The position numbers and the translations under genes were made by a program. DNA of 33,484 nucleotides from Conoideocrella luteorostrata (taxonomy: Eukaryota; Ascomycota; Sordariomycetes; Hypocreales; Clavicipitaceae): the NCBI GenBank assembly GCA_032433595.1, contig JASWJB010000400.1:1-33484 (forward strand). Reading direction: 5' to 3'. The notes under the pieces are model-generated. The model had not been told where the DNA came from, did not search any database, and worked only from the letters and a program-made list of their open reading frames with translations. Each line of letters opens with the position of its first letter. Within the stretch, counting starts at the first letter, position 1. This document shows, one piece after another, positions 1-10,049 of this stretch.

Positions 1-182
1 CCCCCTTCTCCCCCCAGCCCTGGATGTTTTGCTTCCCGCCCAAGCCGACATCGGCACATAGGTGGCAAAGCTGGACCACTCTTCAATCAAGAAACATGAC
101 CACAACACAACAAGCGCCTTGGTTCGCCAAGTGCTGCTTTCGTTCAAAAAATGGTATCGTATCGGTCGCACGTAATGCGATT

Positions 183-678
183 TTACAACTTGGGTGTCTC
201 GGCGACGGTGCCAATCTTATACTTGTCGCCGTACTTCTTGAGGACGCTCTCAGAGTGGTACTTCCAGAAGGCCTTGGTGGCGTTCTTGCCGGCGAAGCGC
301 TTGAGAATACGGTCGCCTCCGGGGTGCTCGGGGAGGAATTCTATTGCAGGAGGGAGCAATTAGTCATTGTTATATTTCATCACATGTGGCGATGATGTGT
401 TTCTTTGGCAATCGCTGCTCAGTAGCCCCGTCCGCCGTGGCGCGCAATCACGTGCGGCATGGTATCATGGCGATTGACAAGCGCGCATACTATTGTGCCC
501 GTCTAACATGACGTAATATCCGGGGGGGTTCACAAGTAAAGGTCCTCTAAAATGCGAACAGAGTCGGGAGCGATCACATACTAGTAATGTCATAGACGTT
601 GTTCTCAACAATCAACCACATGCCGTCCGACTCGGTCTTGTGCTTCTGCACATCAGCGATGGTGTATGTCTCGGGCAT
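183..678 (-). CDS. Stand-alone cytochrome b5 heme-binding domain protein
   Basis: Two exons, 582-678 and 183-340, joined across a 241-bp intron (GTATGT donor, AATAG acceptor), encode 84 residues. The protein begins MPETYTIADVQKHK. After the splice it carries the cytochrome b5 signature EHPGGDRIL, whose His is the first axial heme ligand. A second His in FWKYHSESV is placed where the other ligand is expected. The whole protein is one b5 fold with no membrane anchor or partner domain, so it is probably a small soluble electron carrier or heme/sterol-binding protein. Microsomal b5 normally has a C-terminal membrane tail, which is absent here. The spacing around the second His resembles the b5 domain of flavocytochrome b2. 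The splice is supported by the frame running cleanly from YDIT into FLPEHPGG. The physiological partner is unknown. Confidence 0.88.
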
Positions 679-1317
679 GGCTGCGGTAGTTCTTCAAGTC
701 GGGCTGCTGGAATCGACGGTTGGGGTCTGGTACTGTGAGGTCGAGAGCGATTGATGCAAGGAGAGGAGAAAGCTGGATGGGCCGCCGCGAGGTTTAAAGC
801 GCGAGTCGTCGTCGATACTAGTCTGCGTTACCTGCAACCATTCTACCCGTTTTACCTCGGCTCAGGTAAGCCCACCGCCTAGTTACCGCTCACCTCCGCT
901 TATATTCAGCGCGTGCCCCCCAATCCCGGGGTGCCGGGCTAACAAGTCGGGCCCGACGTCATGGGGCTGATCGGGGTGCAATTCGGCCTATGAGATGCGC
1001 TGAATTGCCAACATTGTCCCTGTCAAAGCACAGTTGGTGCCTTTCGTCGGCACGTGAGAGCCTCGGGCTCCAGAAGTGGTTCGTAGGACATCATACATAG
1101 ATGAAGCAGATAGAATTTCTCCGGCCAAGCAGGAAATAGAGTGCTTTGCATTCAATTGCTGGATTCTTCTTGACGATGATGGACTTGGACAAAGTGGTGA
1201 ATTGGCTCTATCGCTATCTACTCTAACTGCATACCTGAGCGGGAAATTGGAACCTCCCTCTGAGGGGCCATTGAACGCCAAACACCGTAGGAGGATTGAT
1301 GCCCACCATCTAGTCTA
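679..1317. other. Intergenic region: cytochrome b5 promoter side and OMA1 3' flank
   Basis: This 640-bp gap holds the upstream region of the minus-strand cytochrome b5 gene and the 3' flank of OMA1. Open frames cross it on both strands but lack family signatures, and the plus-strand one runs into the OMA1 terminal exon. I see no RNA gene or repeat here. Confidence 0.5.
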
Positions 1318-2590
1318 TCAAGCAGCCTCAACCTCATGGATCGGAAGTCTTTTCCTCAAAGCCATTCTAAATTTATCCGCAAATGCAGAAGTCCCCCTGC
1401 AGTCGCTCTCCGCCCTTTTCTCCATCGCGACCGGTAACCACTCCTGTATCTTGGCGATTCGGTGCTCATTCTGCACAGAAGTTAGTATTGCGCTTCGGCC
1501 AGAGTAGTAGCCGCCCTCAAACCGGAGCCATCAATGCAGCTTGAACTCACTGAAGGATGCGTACTCAGCATCTCTGGAATCTCCTGGCCCCCGTTCTTCT
1601 GGATCGCTTCCATCCGCTGCCAAAAGCCAACGGCTTGTTTCGGGTCGTAGCACGCCTCTGCCATCATCATCAACCCAATATAATCCGCCTCACTCTCCTG
1701 CTTCCTCCCCATTGGCAAATAATAAAGCAGTTCCTGTAGATAAAACCCGCCCACAAAGCTCCAAAGTCCGAATAATGCCAATCCTGGCAGAGCTCCCGCC
1801 AAGAAAAATGCACTCCCTGCTGTTAGGTTTCCTACCCATGCAGCGGACAGACGCTCGGCAACGTGCGATGCCGTATTGTGCGCGATTTCGTGGCCGAGCA
1901 CTGCGGCGAGGGCGTCTTCATTGCGGCAGACGTTGATGATGCCACTGTGAACAAACACCTTGCCGCCGGGGAGTACAAACGCATTCGCTGTTTCTATTCA
2001 TATCCGTTAGTCTTCATGACCCACATACTATGCGAAACGAAATCATCGTGTATAAGTAAATTCGTACTGTTATCTGCAATTACTCGGATCTCCCAATTCA
2101 GATCTGGCAGCCCACTAACGGGAATCAGCCTCTTCATAACCCGCTTCACTATAATCGTCCTTGGATCCCAATCCGAGAGGAAATGCCCGCCCTGGTCCTC
2201 GACGGATTCAATCACGCCCTCGGCAGCCCGCGAATAGGCCCGTTCAACTAGTTTATCCGAGAGGAAATTGAACCTCCGTCGCCCCGTGACCGGCACTGTT
2301 TGTGAGTTGAAGAAGTAGAACGCGATGGCGCCTACGACAGCGACGACTACAACGGTCTGGGTGTTGCGCGATCGGCCGGTCGAGGTAAATTTTTGGGCTA
2401 CGGCGTTGGGGACGAGTGGCCGGGCATTTTGGAGGCGTTCGTAGGGGTTTTGAGACGAGAGTCGAGGAGTTTGGGACAAGTAACGGGCGCCGGATCGTTG
2501 AAGAATTTTGGAAGTTGGCAAGAACGATGGTGCGAATTGAGTGCTTGTACGGGCGGGGCATCGAGCGAATAAAGATCGTAACGGGGGCAT
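1318..2590 (-). CDS. OMA1: Mitochondrial inner-membrane metalloendopeptidase OMA1 (peptidase M48)
   Basis: Three exons (2068-2590, 1551-1993, 1318-1470), with introns of 74 and 80 bp, encode 372 residues. OMA1 is an ATP-independent zinc protease of the mitochondrial inner membrane, involved in protein quality control and stress processing. The N-terminus is rich in Arg and Ser and lacks acids, as in a mitochondrial presequence. A membrane segment (TVVVVAVVGAIAFYFF) lies near residues 79-94. FVLPGGKVFV precedes the zinc motif HEIAH (about 209-213), and the third ligand region ESEAD follows at about 274-278, then STHPS. The last splice (GTGAGT donor, GTGCAG acceptor) joins STHPS to NEHRIAKIQEWLP, the usual OMA1 C-terminal pattern; reading through instead gives an unrelated tail. 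The start is the first ATG after an in-frame stop. The length fits fungal OMA1. No lesion is visible. Confidence 0.93.
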
Positions 2591-3721
2591 CGTGAGCAGC
2601 AACGTCGACTACACGTCGCGAGTCGCTGCTCTTTGTGTGTCGTCGGCAGGAGGATATGAGACGTGGTAGCTTGGTCGAGGTAGAGCGAAGCTTGGTGGCT
2701 TGCCTAGTTCGAGAGGTGCCACGGCTTCAGGCGGAGCTTTGCCGCGTGCGGACCCCCGCTGTTTGAAGGTAGGCGACATCTCGGTACAAGGTAATACAAG
2801 GTTAAACTCCAACATAACAAAGTTGATTATTTCGCAGCATAATTGAGTCAATTATGAACCCATTTCGGGCAATGTAAATTACTGCTAGAGACCAGAATTG
2901 TTGCATTGCAGGTGATTTGTCCTTGAGCAACTGCAGGAACCGCCGGGGCCTTGCTCCGACTATGTCACGGGCAATTACATAGTCAAAGAAAATCCGATAT
3001 GTACCATATAAGGTATTGATAGCATTCTCTACCAATTCGAGAACAATTTTCCCCGTTTTCCTTGGCCTGCCAGACTGTCAATTCCCATGGCTATATTTAT
3101 ATGTGATGATGTTGTTGCATCGTCTTATCGTCCTCTGTATGGCTGAAGCTACACTTATAATACATTCTACCGGAGCCATGCATATTTTGGCATTGCCAGC
3201 ATATTTCGGGCTTATTTGGACAACATTTGCAAACGCAAGTCTGAAGACGTTGTTTGTAATTGTCCCTTCTGGCATCATCGCGGCCCCGTCGACAGAGCCA
3301 TTTTCTTTTGGGCTTGTGTTTTGAGTGCATATGCCTTGCGATCTTTAGTGATTGAGGTTTCTGTAGTCCGGGATTGGTATAGAGATATGGTAAATGTGCC
3401 TAGAGTTGTAGGTGAGCCCTCGAAGTATGTTAATCTCGCGCGCAAAAGAAAAGCTTCATTGCCGCTAGTCGGGTCTCTTGTGATGGTATTTGCGACTAGT
3501 TTGCCATCATGGGTCTGCTGCATCTACGCCGCGCCACACCCCAGGGAATACCAACTGGCCGCACATGCAGTTATTAGGTATGCGCTGATCGCCACCTGTG
3601 AGAGGCAGAACGCCATAAGTGTGAGTAGACATGCTGCTCGTGCAGCGCTGAATGAAGGTCTTCGTCCCGTAAGTCGTTCAATGCTGTCTCTCTATATTTC
3701 TCTCTCTCGTAATCTCGCGCG
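2591..3721. other. Intergenic region between OMA1 and the methyltransferase
   Basis: This stretch contains the OMA1 upstream region and then more AT-rich DNA. Two overlapping plus-strand open frames (3016-3324 and 3216-3725) read as hydrophobic, membrane-like peptides in different frames. I recognise no family in them and cannot tell a degraded membrane-protein gene from chance. The right end abuts the stop codon of the methyltransferase gene. Confidence 0.4.
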
Positions 3722-5194
3722 CTAGGATGCGCGCTCCCACGAATAAGGCTTCCTTCCCCAAACCACAAAACATGGCATCCATGCGTGAGATTTGGGATTT
3801 GAAATTTCTCGTCGAACTTCGACCAGTGAGACCTTAAGCATGATTATTAACCTTTTGTTTAATACAAACTTGACTGCCACAAATTCCCCATGGGTGTTGA
3901 CAATCTGCTCACCTCGGTCTCTGCTGGGGTTCTGCCGAATGCACGGTGAAACAGGCTTAAGGAGAAACCACTTAAGCCAGACATCAAATTTGCTTCCCAC
4001 ATCCTGCCAATCTCTTTCAGATGCTCATCTTTCGGCCATCCATTCAATGGGACCTTGAACATTATCTCTTGAACATCGACAAATCCGACTCGTTTGTAGG
4101 CCTCTTTCATTAGATGACCGGTAATTGTTGGGCGATTGCACCGGTCCCCGGCGATCGTGATGTCCCTGAACCATTTTACAAGTGGCCCTTCCAAGTTCAA
4201 AGTGCCATCATCGGATCCCAAAGAACTATCATACTCCTGTGACTCAAAATAACCCCCAGGCTCCAGAGCGTCAAACGCTTGCTGTATAATTTGCTTTTCA
4301 TAAGACATCCAACATCCACCAGTCACACGGGTGTGAATGTAGTCGAACTTGTGAGAGTAATCCCAAGAATCTGACCTGACGGGGCGAGCGCCACCAAGGA
4401 TTAGTAAACCGTAGTCATGTTGTCTTATGTCGCTATACTTACGAGTCCTCGACATAGAAGTTTACATTGGGCGGCACTTCTTCTGGTTGGATTGGTGACA
4501 GGTCGGTCGCGATGATCTTTGAGTTGGGAAACAAGTCGCCCATTTGAATGGCCCAGTCGCCGAGTCCAGTGGCAATGTCCAGGATGTAGCGGGGAGGCTT
4601 GTATTCATTGAGCGGTGCAAAGAACAGCTTACCGCCAAACAGTTTCATCAGTATCCGTGCTTGTAAGTCGAGTCGTTCTCGCTCCGGTACGTCATTGGGG
4701 AACGCATAAGCTGATGCACCAGTTAGTTTGTCCCATCGCAGATAACTATGCTGTGTGATTCTAGTGCAACGATCAAGTTGCATCAGACGTGACGCATACA
4801 GCGAGATATTGCAATACGTACAGCCAGCTCTATACGCATGATATGTGCGTCCAAATTCTTCTGGAAAATTTTGTACGCTTTCCGTCAGAGACTCGGAGCA
4901 TTGTCTTTGCACAGTCTTTGGTCAGCATCAAGATTATCAGGCGGCGAGGAGCTGTTTTGCTGCCTCATCGCATACTCTTCAGGGAGACTTGGCTATATGT
5001 TGATAGCCAAGTTAGCAGTATAATACGTACCGAGAAACACTTGACCATCCCTCTTCTGTACTACTTATATCCGCCTCCATAAAGTTACTTGTTTTGGAGG
5101 AAATGCTGAACGTAAACCGAAAGTTTTCGACGTTTGACTTTGATAACACTCTGCCATCGTCGTTGCTTTCGGCGATTGGGAGTTGCTCCATCAT
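3722..5194 (-). CDS. LaeA-like SAM-dependent methyltransferase
   Basis: Five exons (5031-5194, 4822-4904, 4443-4710, 3913-4375, 3722-3832) encode about 362 residues. The family signature is clear: FGRTYHAYR near residue 72, SAM-binding motif I ILDIATGLGDWA near 125-136, DLSPIQP near 152-158, FDYIHTRVTGGCW, an EPGGYFESQE motif, and a C-terminal VRREISNPKSHAW ... VVWGRKP tail. Proteins of this group are related to the secondary-metabolism regulator LaeA and often occur as accessory copies; substrates are mostly unknown. All introns have GT..AG ends, and each splice restores family-conserved sequence. The first intron (4905-5030) and the start are least certain: ATG at 5080 would give a shorter N-terminus. 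No biosynthetic core enzyme is visible nearby, so a metabolite cluster is not supported. This may be a LaeA-like paralog rather than LaeA itself. Confidence 0.88.
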
Positions 5195-8100
5195 ATTGAG
5201 CCCGCGCAAATGCTCACAAACAATATACTCCTATTTGCGCCAAAGCAGCCTGGAGGTGAAGAGAAACCTCGATATGGACGTCGTGGCGGAAAATCTAGGG
5301 AAGGGGCAGCCCGTTGACAGTGTCGACAGCTGAGTTGAAGAATATGGCGCCAAAGTTAGCAAGTGCAGTACGGAATCCAAGTCTCCGAATGCTTCACTAA
5401 AGGGCCGGATATAGGATGCTGTATAATGTTCCGGAAAAGTAGCAGGCACCACTTTCTCGGTGCTGGCTACTCCGTATACTCTTGTAATAAACTAAGCCCA
5501 TTCACTGAAGTGTGTCGCGGATCTACGAGCTTGTTGGGGACGACTGGGTAGTTGTAGTCTCGACCAAAGCAACCCTGGCACCCTACCTGACCTGCGGGAT
5601 CCGATTAGCGCCTTTTCCAATAAAATGGACAACCAATTGTCGTGGAAAAGCGGATGGACCTAAAGAATGTAGCTTGGGATACCTTGGCGTGACGATCTCC
5701 TTCGGGCGATTAACTGGTGGGCATCTGCGACCACACGTGTGCTCTTATGGATGGGTAGACCTGGAGCCCTTGACAGGAATATCCGAAGCAAACTTGATTG
5801 CTGTACGAGTCCTGTACCTGGCATCAAAGACACCCGCTCATTATCGGCAATGACTTCAAGCATGAGGCTTAGACAAGGAAGCCCAGACACCTTGACTTGT
5901 TGGGGTGGATTAAGCACCAGAATCTTTTTGTCGGGCAACCGTGCTTTCTCTTCAGGTATGGCACCGTCAAGCGGCCATTTCCTAAGTCGCAACTCCTTGC
6001 GTTTGACTCCGCTCTCGCACCCCGCCCCTCTTGATTCTGGAGCTAATAGACCCGGGAAGTTGGTTCAGCAATTCAACTCATCTCTCACCGACAGGATGGT
6101 GACGGCGGGACCGGCGGCGAGGTGGGATTTGACACGATCTCCCGGCTTGTTCGCCAGGTTTAAGTACCTTGGACTTGGCAGAGCGGCTCGGCGATTGCGA
6201 GAAAGAAAACAAAGGCTCACATCAATTCCTTTCCTAGTCTAGCGAGTTCCCGACAGCTTGGGCCGGATGTGATTTGGGCTCTTTCCGGGGGGATTCCAGT
6301 CTTCGGCAGCGCATGACACGTTTCCAGCCTCTGTGGACGTCCCGCATCTGGCGCAGCGAGCTATCCTTACCAGGGCTAGGTGCCGTGGTGGTGAGTTGTC
6401 CAGACACAAGCGCAGACACATCTGTATGCACTCCGTAGCGTACAATCACAATAGGCTACCCGTTTTATTGATTCTGCCGTCTGTCCAACTCCTTATCCAA
6501 TGCTTCTTATCCCGTCGGACAAGTATTGGGGCGCCGGCTGTGTCGGATCAACATTCAGTTGAGTGATCGCTAACGGGGAAGTATAGTCGGAAAGTGACGC
6601 AGGGCGATGGATGACGCATACGGATCCTCGTGTTGGTCGTTGGAGTGCTCCAAGACTATTCATCTTGCCACTCCAATGCCGTTCCGTTATAAATCGGTGC
6701 TTCGTTAGCTCTGGCATCCATGATTGCAGTTCGGCTCTCCGTGCACATGAGCGAGGGGGGTGGGTGCGTCGTGGAATAAAATGAGCTCATTTGTTGGTAG
6801 ATGAGGAAAACCAACACAAGGCTGCTGCGATTGATGCTAACCGGCCTGCATGCAGCTTGCGTGATTGGCCCTGGAACACTGGGCAATAATCGTACAATAT
6901 GTTGGCTGATCTGCGTCTTCGCCTGCCTCTACGCCTGTAGCTATCCACTAGTCTAAACAAGGACCTGCCTTTATTACACTGGTCCAAGACGCTCCTTCCT
7001 GCGTTTGTTAATGGAGCTGTGCACATCAGAAAGCGCCAGGCTGGCCAGACACCCACAGAGATGCCGACTTTGCGCCGTTGGCAGGGAGCCAAGCGGGGAG
7101 CTGACCAACCCTCTCCATGGCATGCATGGCCACGTCCGGCCACACCCCGTAAGACCACAGGCACGAAGAAGGAATCCAGCAACTGTTGAAGAAAAATTAC
7201 TCCGCACGAGTAGCAGCCATGAAATATTGGTATTGCATTCGGTGTATGCAATTGACACGTGCGTCGTCGTCTCCGACGGTACGGCTGTGCGACCGTATTA
7301 CGACCTGTCGCTTTTTATGCAGGTCATGATAGTTCCGTGGTAGGCGCCTGCGTCGGGCTGAAGCCACATCCGCTTCGGAGGCTCTAGGCAGACAAATTCG
7401 GGTTGTCGTTGCCCGTCCATGCACGCCATCAAGCCATGCATTTTCGCACGACCTTATCAATTGTATTGACAAGGAGGCTGTGCTCGCTCAGGCCCCTTTT
7501 ACTATCTGCTTTTCTCTACTCCGTAACCAGAGGAGATATCTACTAATGGTGCTTGACAACCAGTACGCAGACTACAGCACTATTGACACAAATCTGTGTT
7601 ACCTGACCTGCATCTGGAGCTGCACACAGAGACCTCCGCCGTGGCCGAGGGGAGGGTATGCAGGTGTGTCTGCCATTTCTGGCGTACCGGACATGTGCAG
7701 CGTCAATAGGCCCTCAGCCACTGCGCACAGAGTAACTAACCACAGTAACGCCATCAACCAACAACGCCAATCCACGCCGTTGATCGTCCGTGGTCCGCAC
7801 TAACATACCTGTTGAGGCGCTTTTCCATGCCACCGGTATTTCCGAGCACGTTTCGCATTGTCATAACTATACGGCTTGATCTTATTTCATTTGACAAACA
7901 TTAAGCTGCATTATTTGAAGTTCTAAAGAGTGGATACCAGAAAAATAAAACCCCCCAAAAAAATATTAAAAGAAATAAACTTTGCTCGGGAAGCTTAATC
8001 TCCGCTAAATTAACCATAAATTATCTACAGAGTACAGTGGGCGTCCAGTAATTCCGAGCCAAGGAAGAGCCAAATCTCGTAGAGTGGTGGCTCGGGTTTA

Positions 8101-9210
8101 CTTACTGCTGGGGAACTATCATGCCCGCTCTCCACATTAGTAGGTCTCACCCCTTATTTTCAGCGCTGGATGAGGTCTCTCGTGCTCGTGCCGTGCTGCA
8201 GGATGCCTTCTCAACGAATACTGTCGGGCGATGTTCCGCAAAGGGGGTTAACTTTGCCGGACCAGCACTTTCATGCGAACAAACAACCTCGCGTCGGGCT
8301 TTCGATACGTTTGATGTCACACAAAAAAGACGTAGGCAGAGGCCACTCATCATGTTCCGTCATGACCCCGAAATAAACTCATATTTTCTGGTGGCATTTG
8401 AGAAGCAAACTTGGAGTGTCGGGAAGAATTGGATGACTTAAAGTGTGCCTACGTACGACATTTCAATCAGCTTCTGAAGGCATCCGAGGGAGTAGTTAAT
8501 CAACTTCTTGAAAATGCATATCGATGTTAATATTCACCGGTATGTCTGTGCATGCAGCCTACTTTCATGCTGCTTGTTTGAAGTGTCAAGAAAGAGACGA
8601 CCAGCAATTGATGGAAATATTGACCCTAGCATACCATGATGCGGTTGCGAGCTGTGAGAGTGTTGTGAAGATCGAGTTTAAGCACAATCGAGATCAGCGA
8701 CAGAGTTGGAGCAATAAAGCTATAAACTAGACTGTATTATATTCCAAGCAAGCCACCTTGTATGTTTGACAACCGGTCTGCTTAAGCTATGCCAAAATGA
8801 TGAGTTTCTCCATCATATTAACGAGCGTCACATAGTACTGACGAGCTTATTATCGTGGCTGACTGCTAATATGGTCGTGCACAGGCGGTTTTGTTACAAA
8901 GCACAACAACGTTGGGGTGAAGCTCGGCTTCTTTTGCAGAATATATATAGCATAAAATACGATTACTGAGCAATATTGCGCGAGCCCACACTTTTGCCTT
9001 AACCGACCAAACTTGGTTTTGAAGTCTAACTGCCCTATTTGAGTCATAGGAACTCTTATACTCAGTAGGCACATAAACGGAGCATGGAGAGTCCGTGATT
9101 CGACCGCAGTCTCTACCGACAAAGTTTGACAGCCTAGGAAGCCGTGTTGAATTAAGTCTTTTAGCAAGTTAGCACTTGAGAAGATCAGAGACATGAGGAG
9201 AGAAATACCT
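5195..9210. other. Long gene-poor accessory stretch
   Basis: About 4 kb contains no gene I can support. Open frames of 60-170 codons occur on both strands (for example 5660-5992 minus, 5739-6242 plus, 6787-7251 minus, 8121-8441 plus) without recognisable motifs. DNA around 7840-8040 is strongly AT-rich and includes C and A runs. A 42-codon open stretch at about 8402-8527 plus, ending FNQLLKASEGVVNQLLENAY, looks protein-like but has no start and may be a relic. Two copies of the 9-mer TACTCCGTA lie at 5468 and 7517. Confidence 0.5.
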
Positions 9211-9450
9211 ACCGACTGCAGACCACGGTCGGTTCTCTGCCTCTGGGAAGACAAGAGACCTAGGGCTGTAATAATAGATCTCGTCTGCAACACCTTCTAG
9301 ATGTCGAGGCAAGCAGTGCATGAGTTTCCATCCCTCCTTAGCGCCGCCCCTGTTCGCCAATTCATTCGTAATTTGAGGTCCTTCGAGCGCTTTCAACCTC
9401 TTTGACAACATTTTGTACGCCCTCCCTAAGGTGCCATCGTAGGCGTCAGT
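9211..9450 (-). pseudogene. argB: Orphan C-terminal fragment of ornithine carbamoyltransferase
   Basis: The minus-strand frame reads KALEGPQITNELANRGG, then GWKLMHCLPRH and SLVFPEAENRPW. These match the C-terminus of fungal ornithine carbamoyltransferase, the mitochondrial arginine-pathway enzyme that makes citrulline: HCLP is the ornithine-loop motif, and FPEAENR is the conserved element near the end. A weaker upstream stretch, TDAYDGTLGRAYK, aligns with the family's TDTWVSMGQE region but is degraded. The N-terminal carbamoyl-phosphate domain (STRT motif) is absent, and upstream DNA turns into AT-rich sequence with a long homopolymer. A GTAGGT donor-like site directly follows PWSAV, so the piece could derive from a spliced gene. 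About 80 of roughly 350 residues remain, so it cannot be a working enzyme. It is probably a duplicated or translocated fragment, with the true argB elsewhere. Confidence 0.8.
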
Positions 9451-10049
9451 TGGCCTGCAGTTGTGGTGTGTACAAACTTGGTGGTGGTTAGTCGACGACG
9501 AGCTTCGCAACGCAGCAACGAACAGCTGTCAGAACACAACCAAAAATATAAACCACTAAAAATCTAATGCATCTTTTAATGAAGACGTGAATAAAAAAAA
9601 AAAATACATACAACACTGGGTATTCGCTGGTCGTCACCGACCCAACTACTAATCCAGCGCTCGCCAGGTTATCCTGGGAGATCGGACGGGATCCTGATAT
9701 CTGCTGGCGGCTGTGGTCGTATGTGGAAGAAGAACTAGGCAAATCGACTTATAGTCGCGACATGCATAGTTCGGTCGTACTTTGGCCGGGGCACCGACTC
9801 ATATGCAATACCTATGAGCACGGACACGAAACTCAAGCACACAAAAATTTTATTCCCGTTTCTATTTTCTATTGCTATAAAATGAGCCTATGCTGCTCTA
9901 AGCTAAGTTTGTGCTGAGCCGGCTGATAGATATAGAGCTGAGGTGCCTCCGGAGACCTGGTGATCCTTGCAGTCCATCTGTATTCCTAATATTTCACATT
10001 ACTTCTAATCTGCGATATTTGAGGAGTCATCGTCGCTCTCCGAGTCACT
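9451..10049. other. Intergenic region between the OTCase fragment and the NLR relic
   Basis: AT-rich DNA including a 12-base A run near 9593-9604. No motif-bearing frame is visible. A minus-strand WVGDDQR stretch near 9640 faintly resembles the OTCase WVGD element but is too short to call. Confidence 0.4.

Noticed and set aside
24..395. Plus-strand frame of 123 codons at the left end
   Set aside because: It is antisense to the second cytochrome b5 exon, whose HPGG motif and heme-ligand spacing show the real strand.
1076..1507. Plus-strand frame of 143 codons
   Set aside because: It overlaps the terminal OMA1 exon antisense and has no recognisable motif.
3016..3725. Two overlapping hydrophobic plus-strand frames suggesting a multi-pass membrane protein
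   Set aside because: No family signature, no convincing splice that joins them, and no ATG at the first frame's start; left as unassigned.
5660..6242. Long frames on both strands
   Set aside because: They overlap each other antisense, show no motifs, and neither is better supported than the other.
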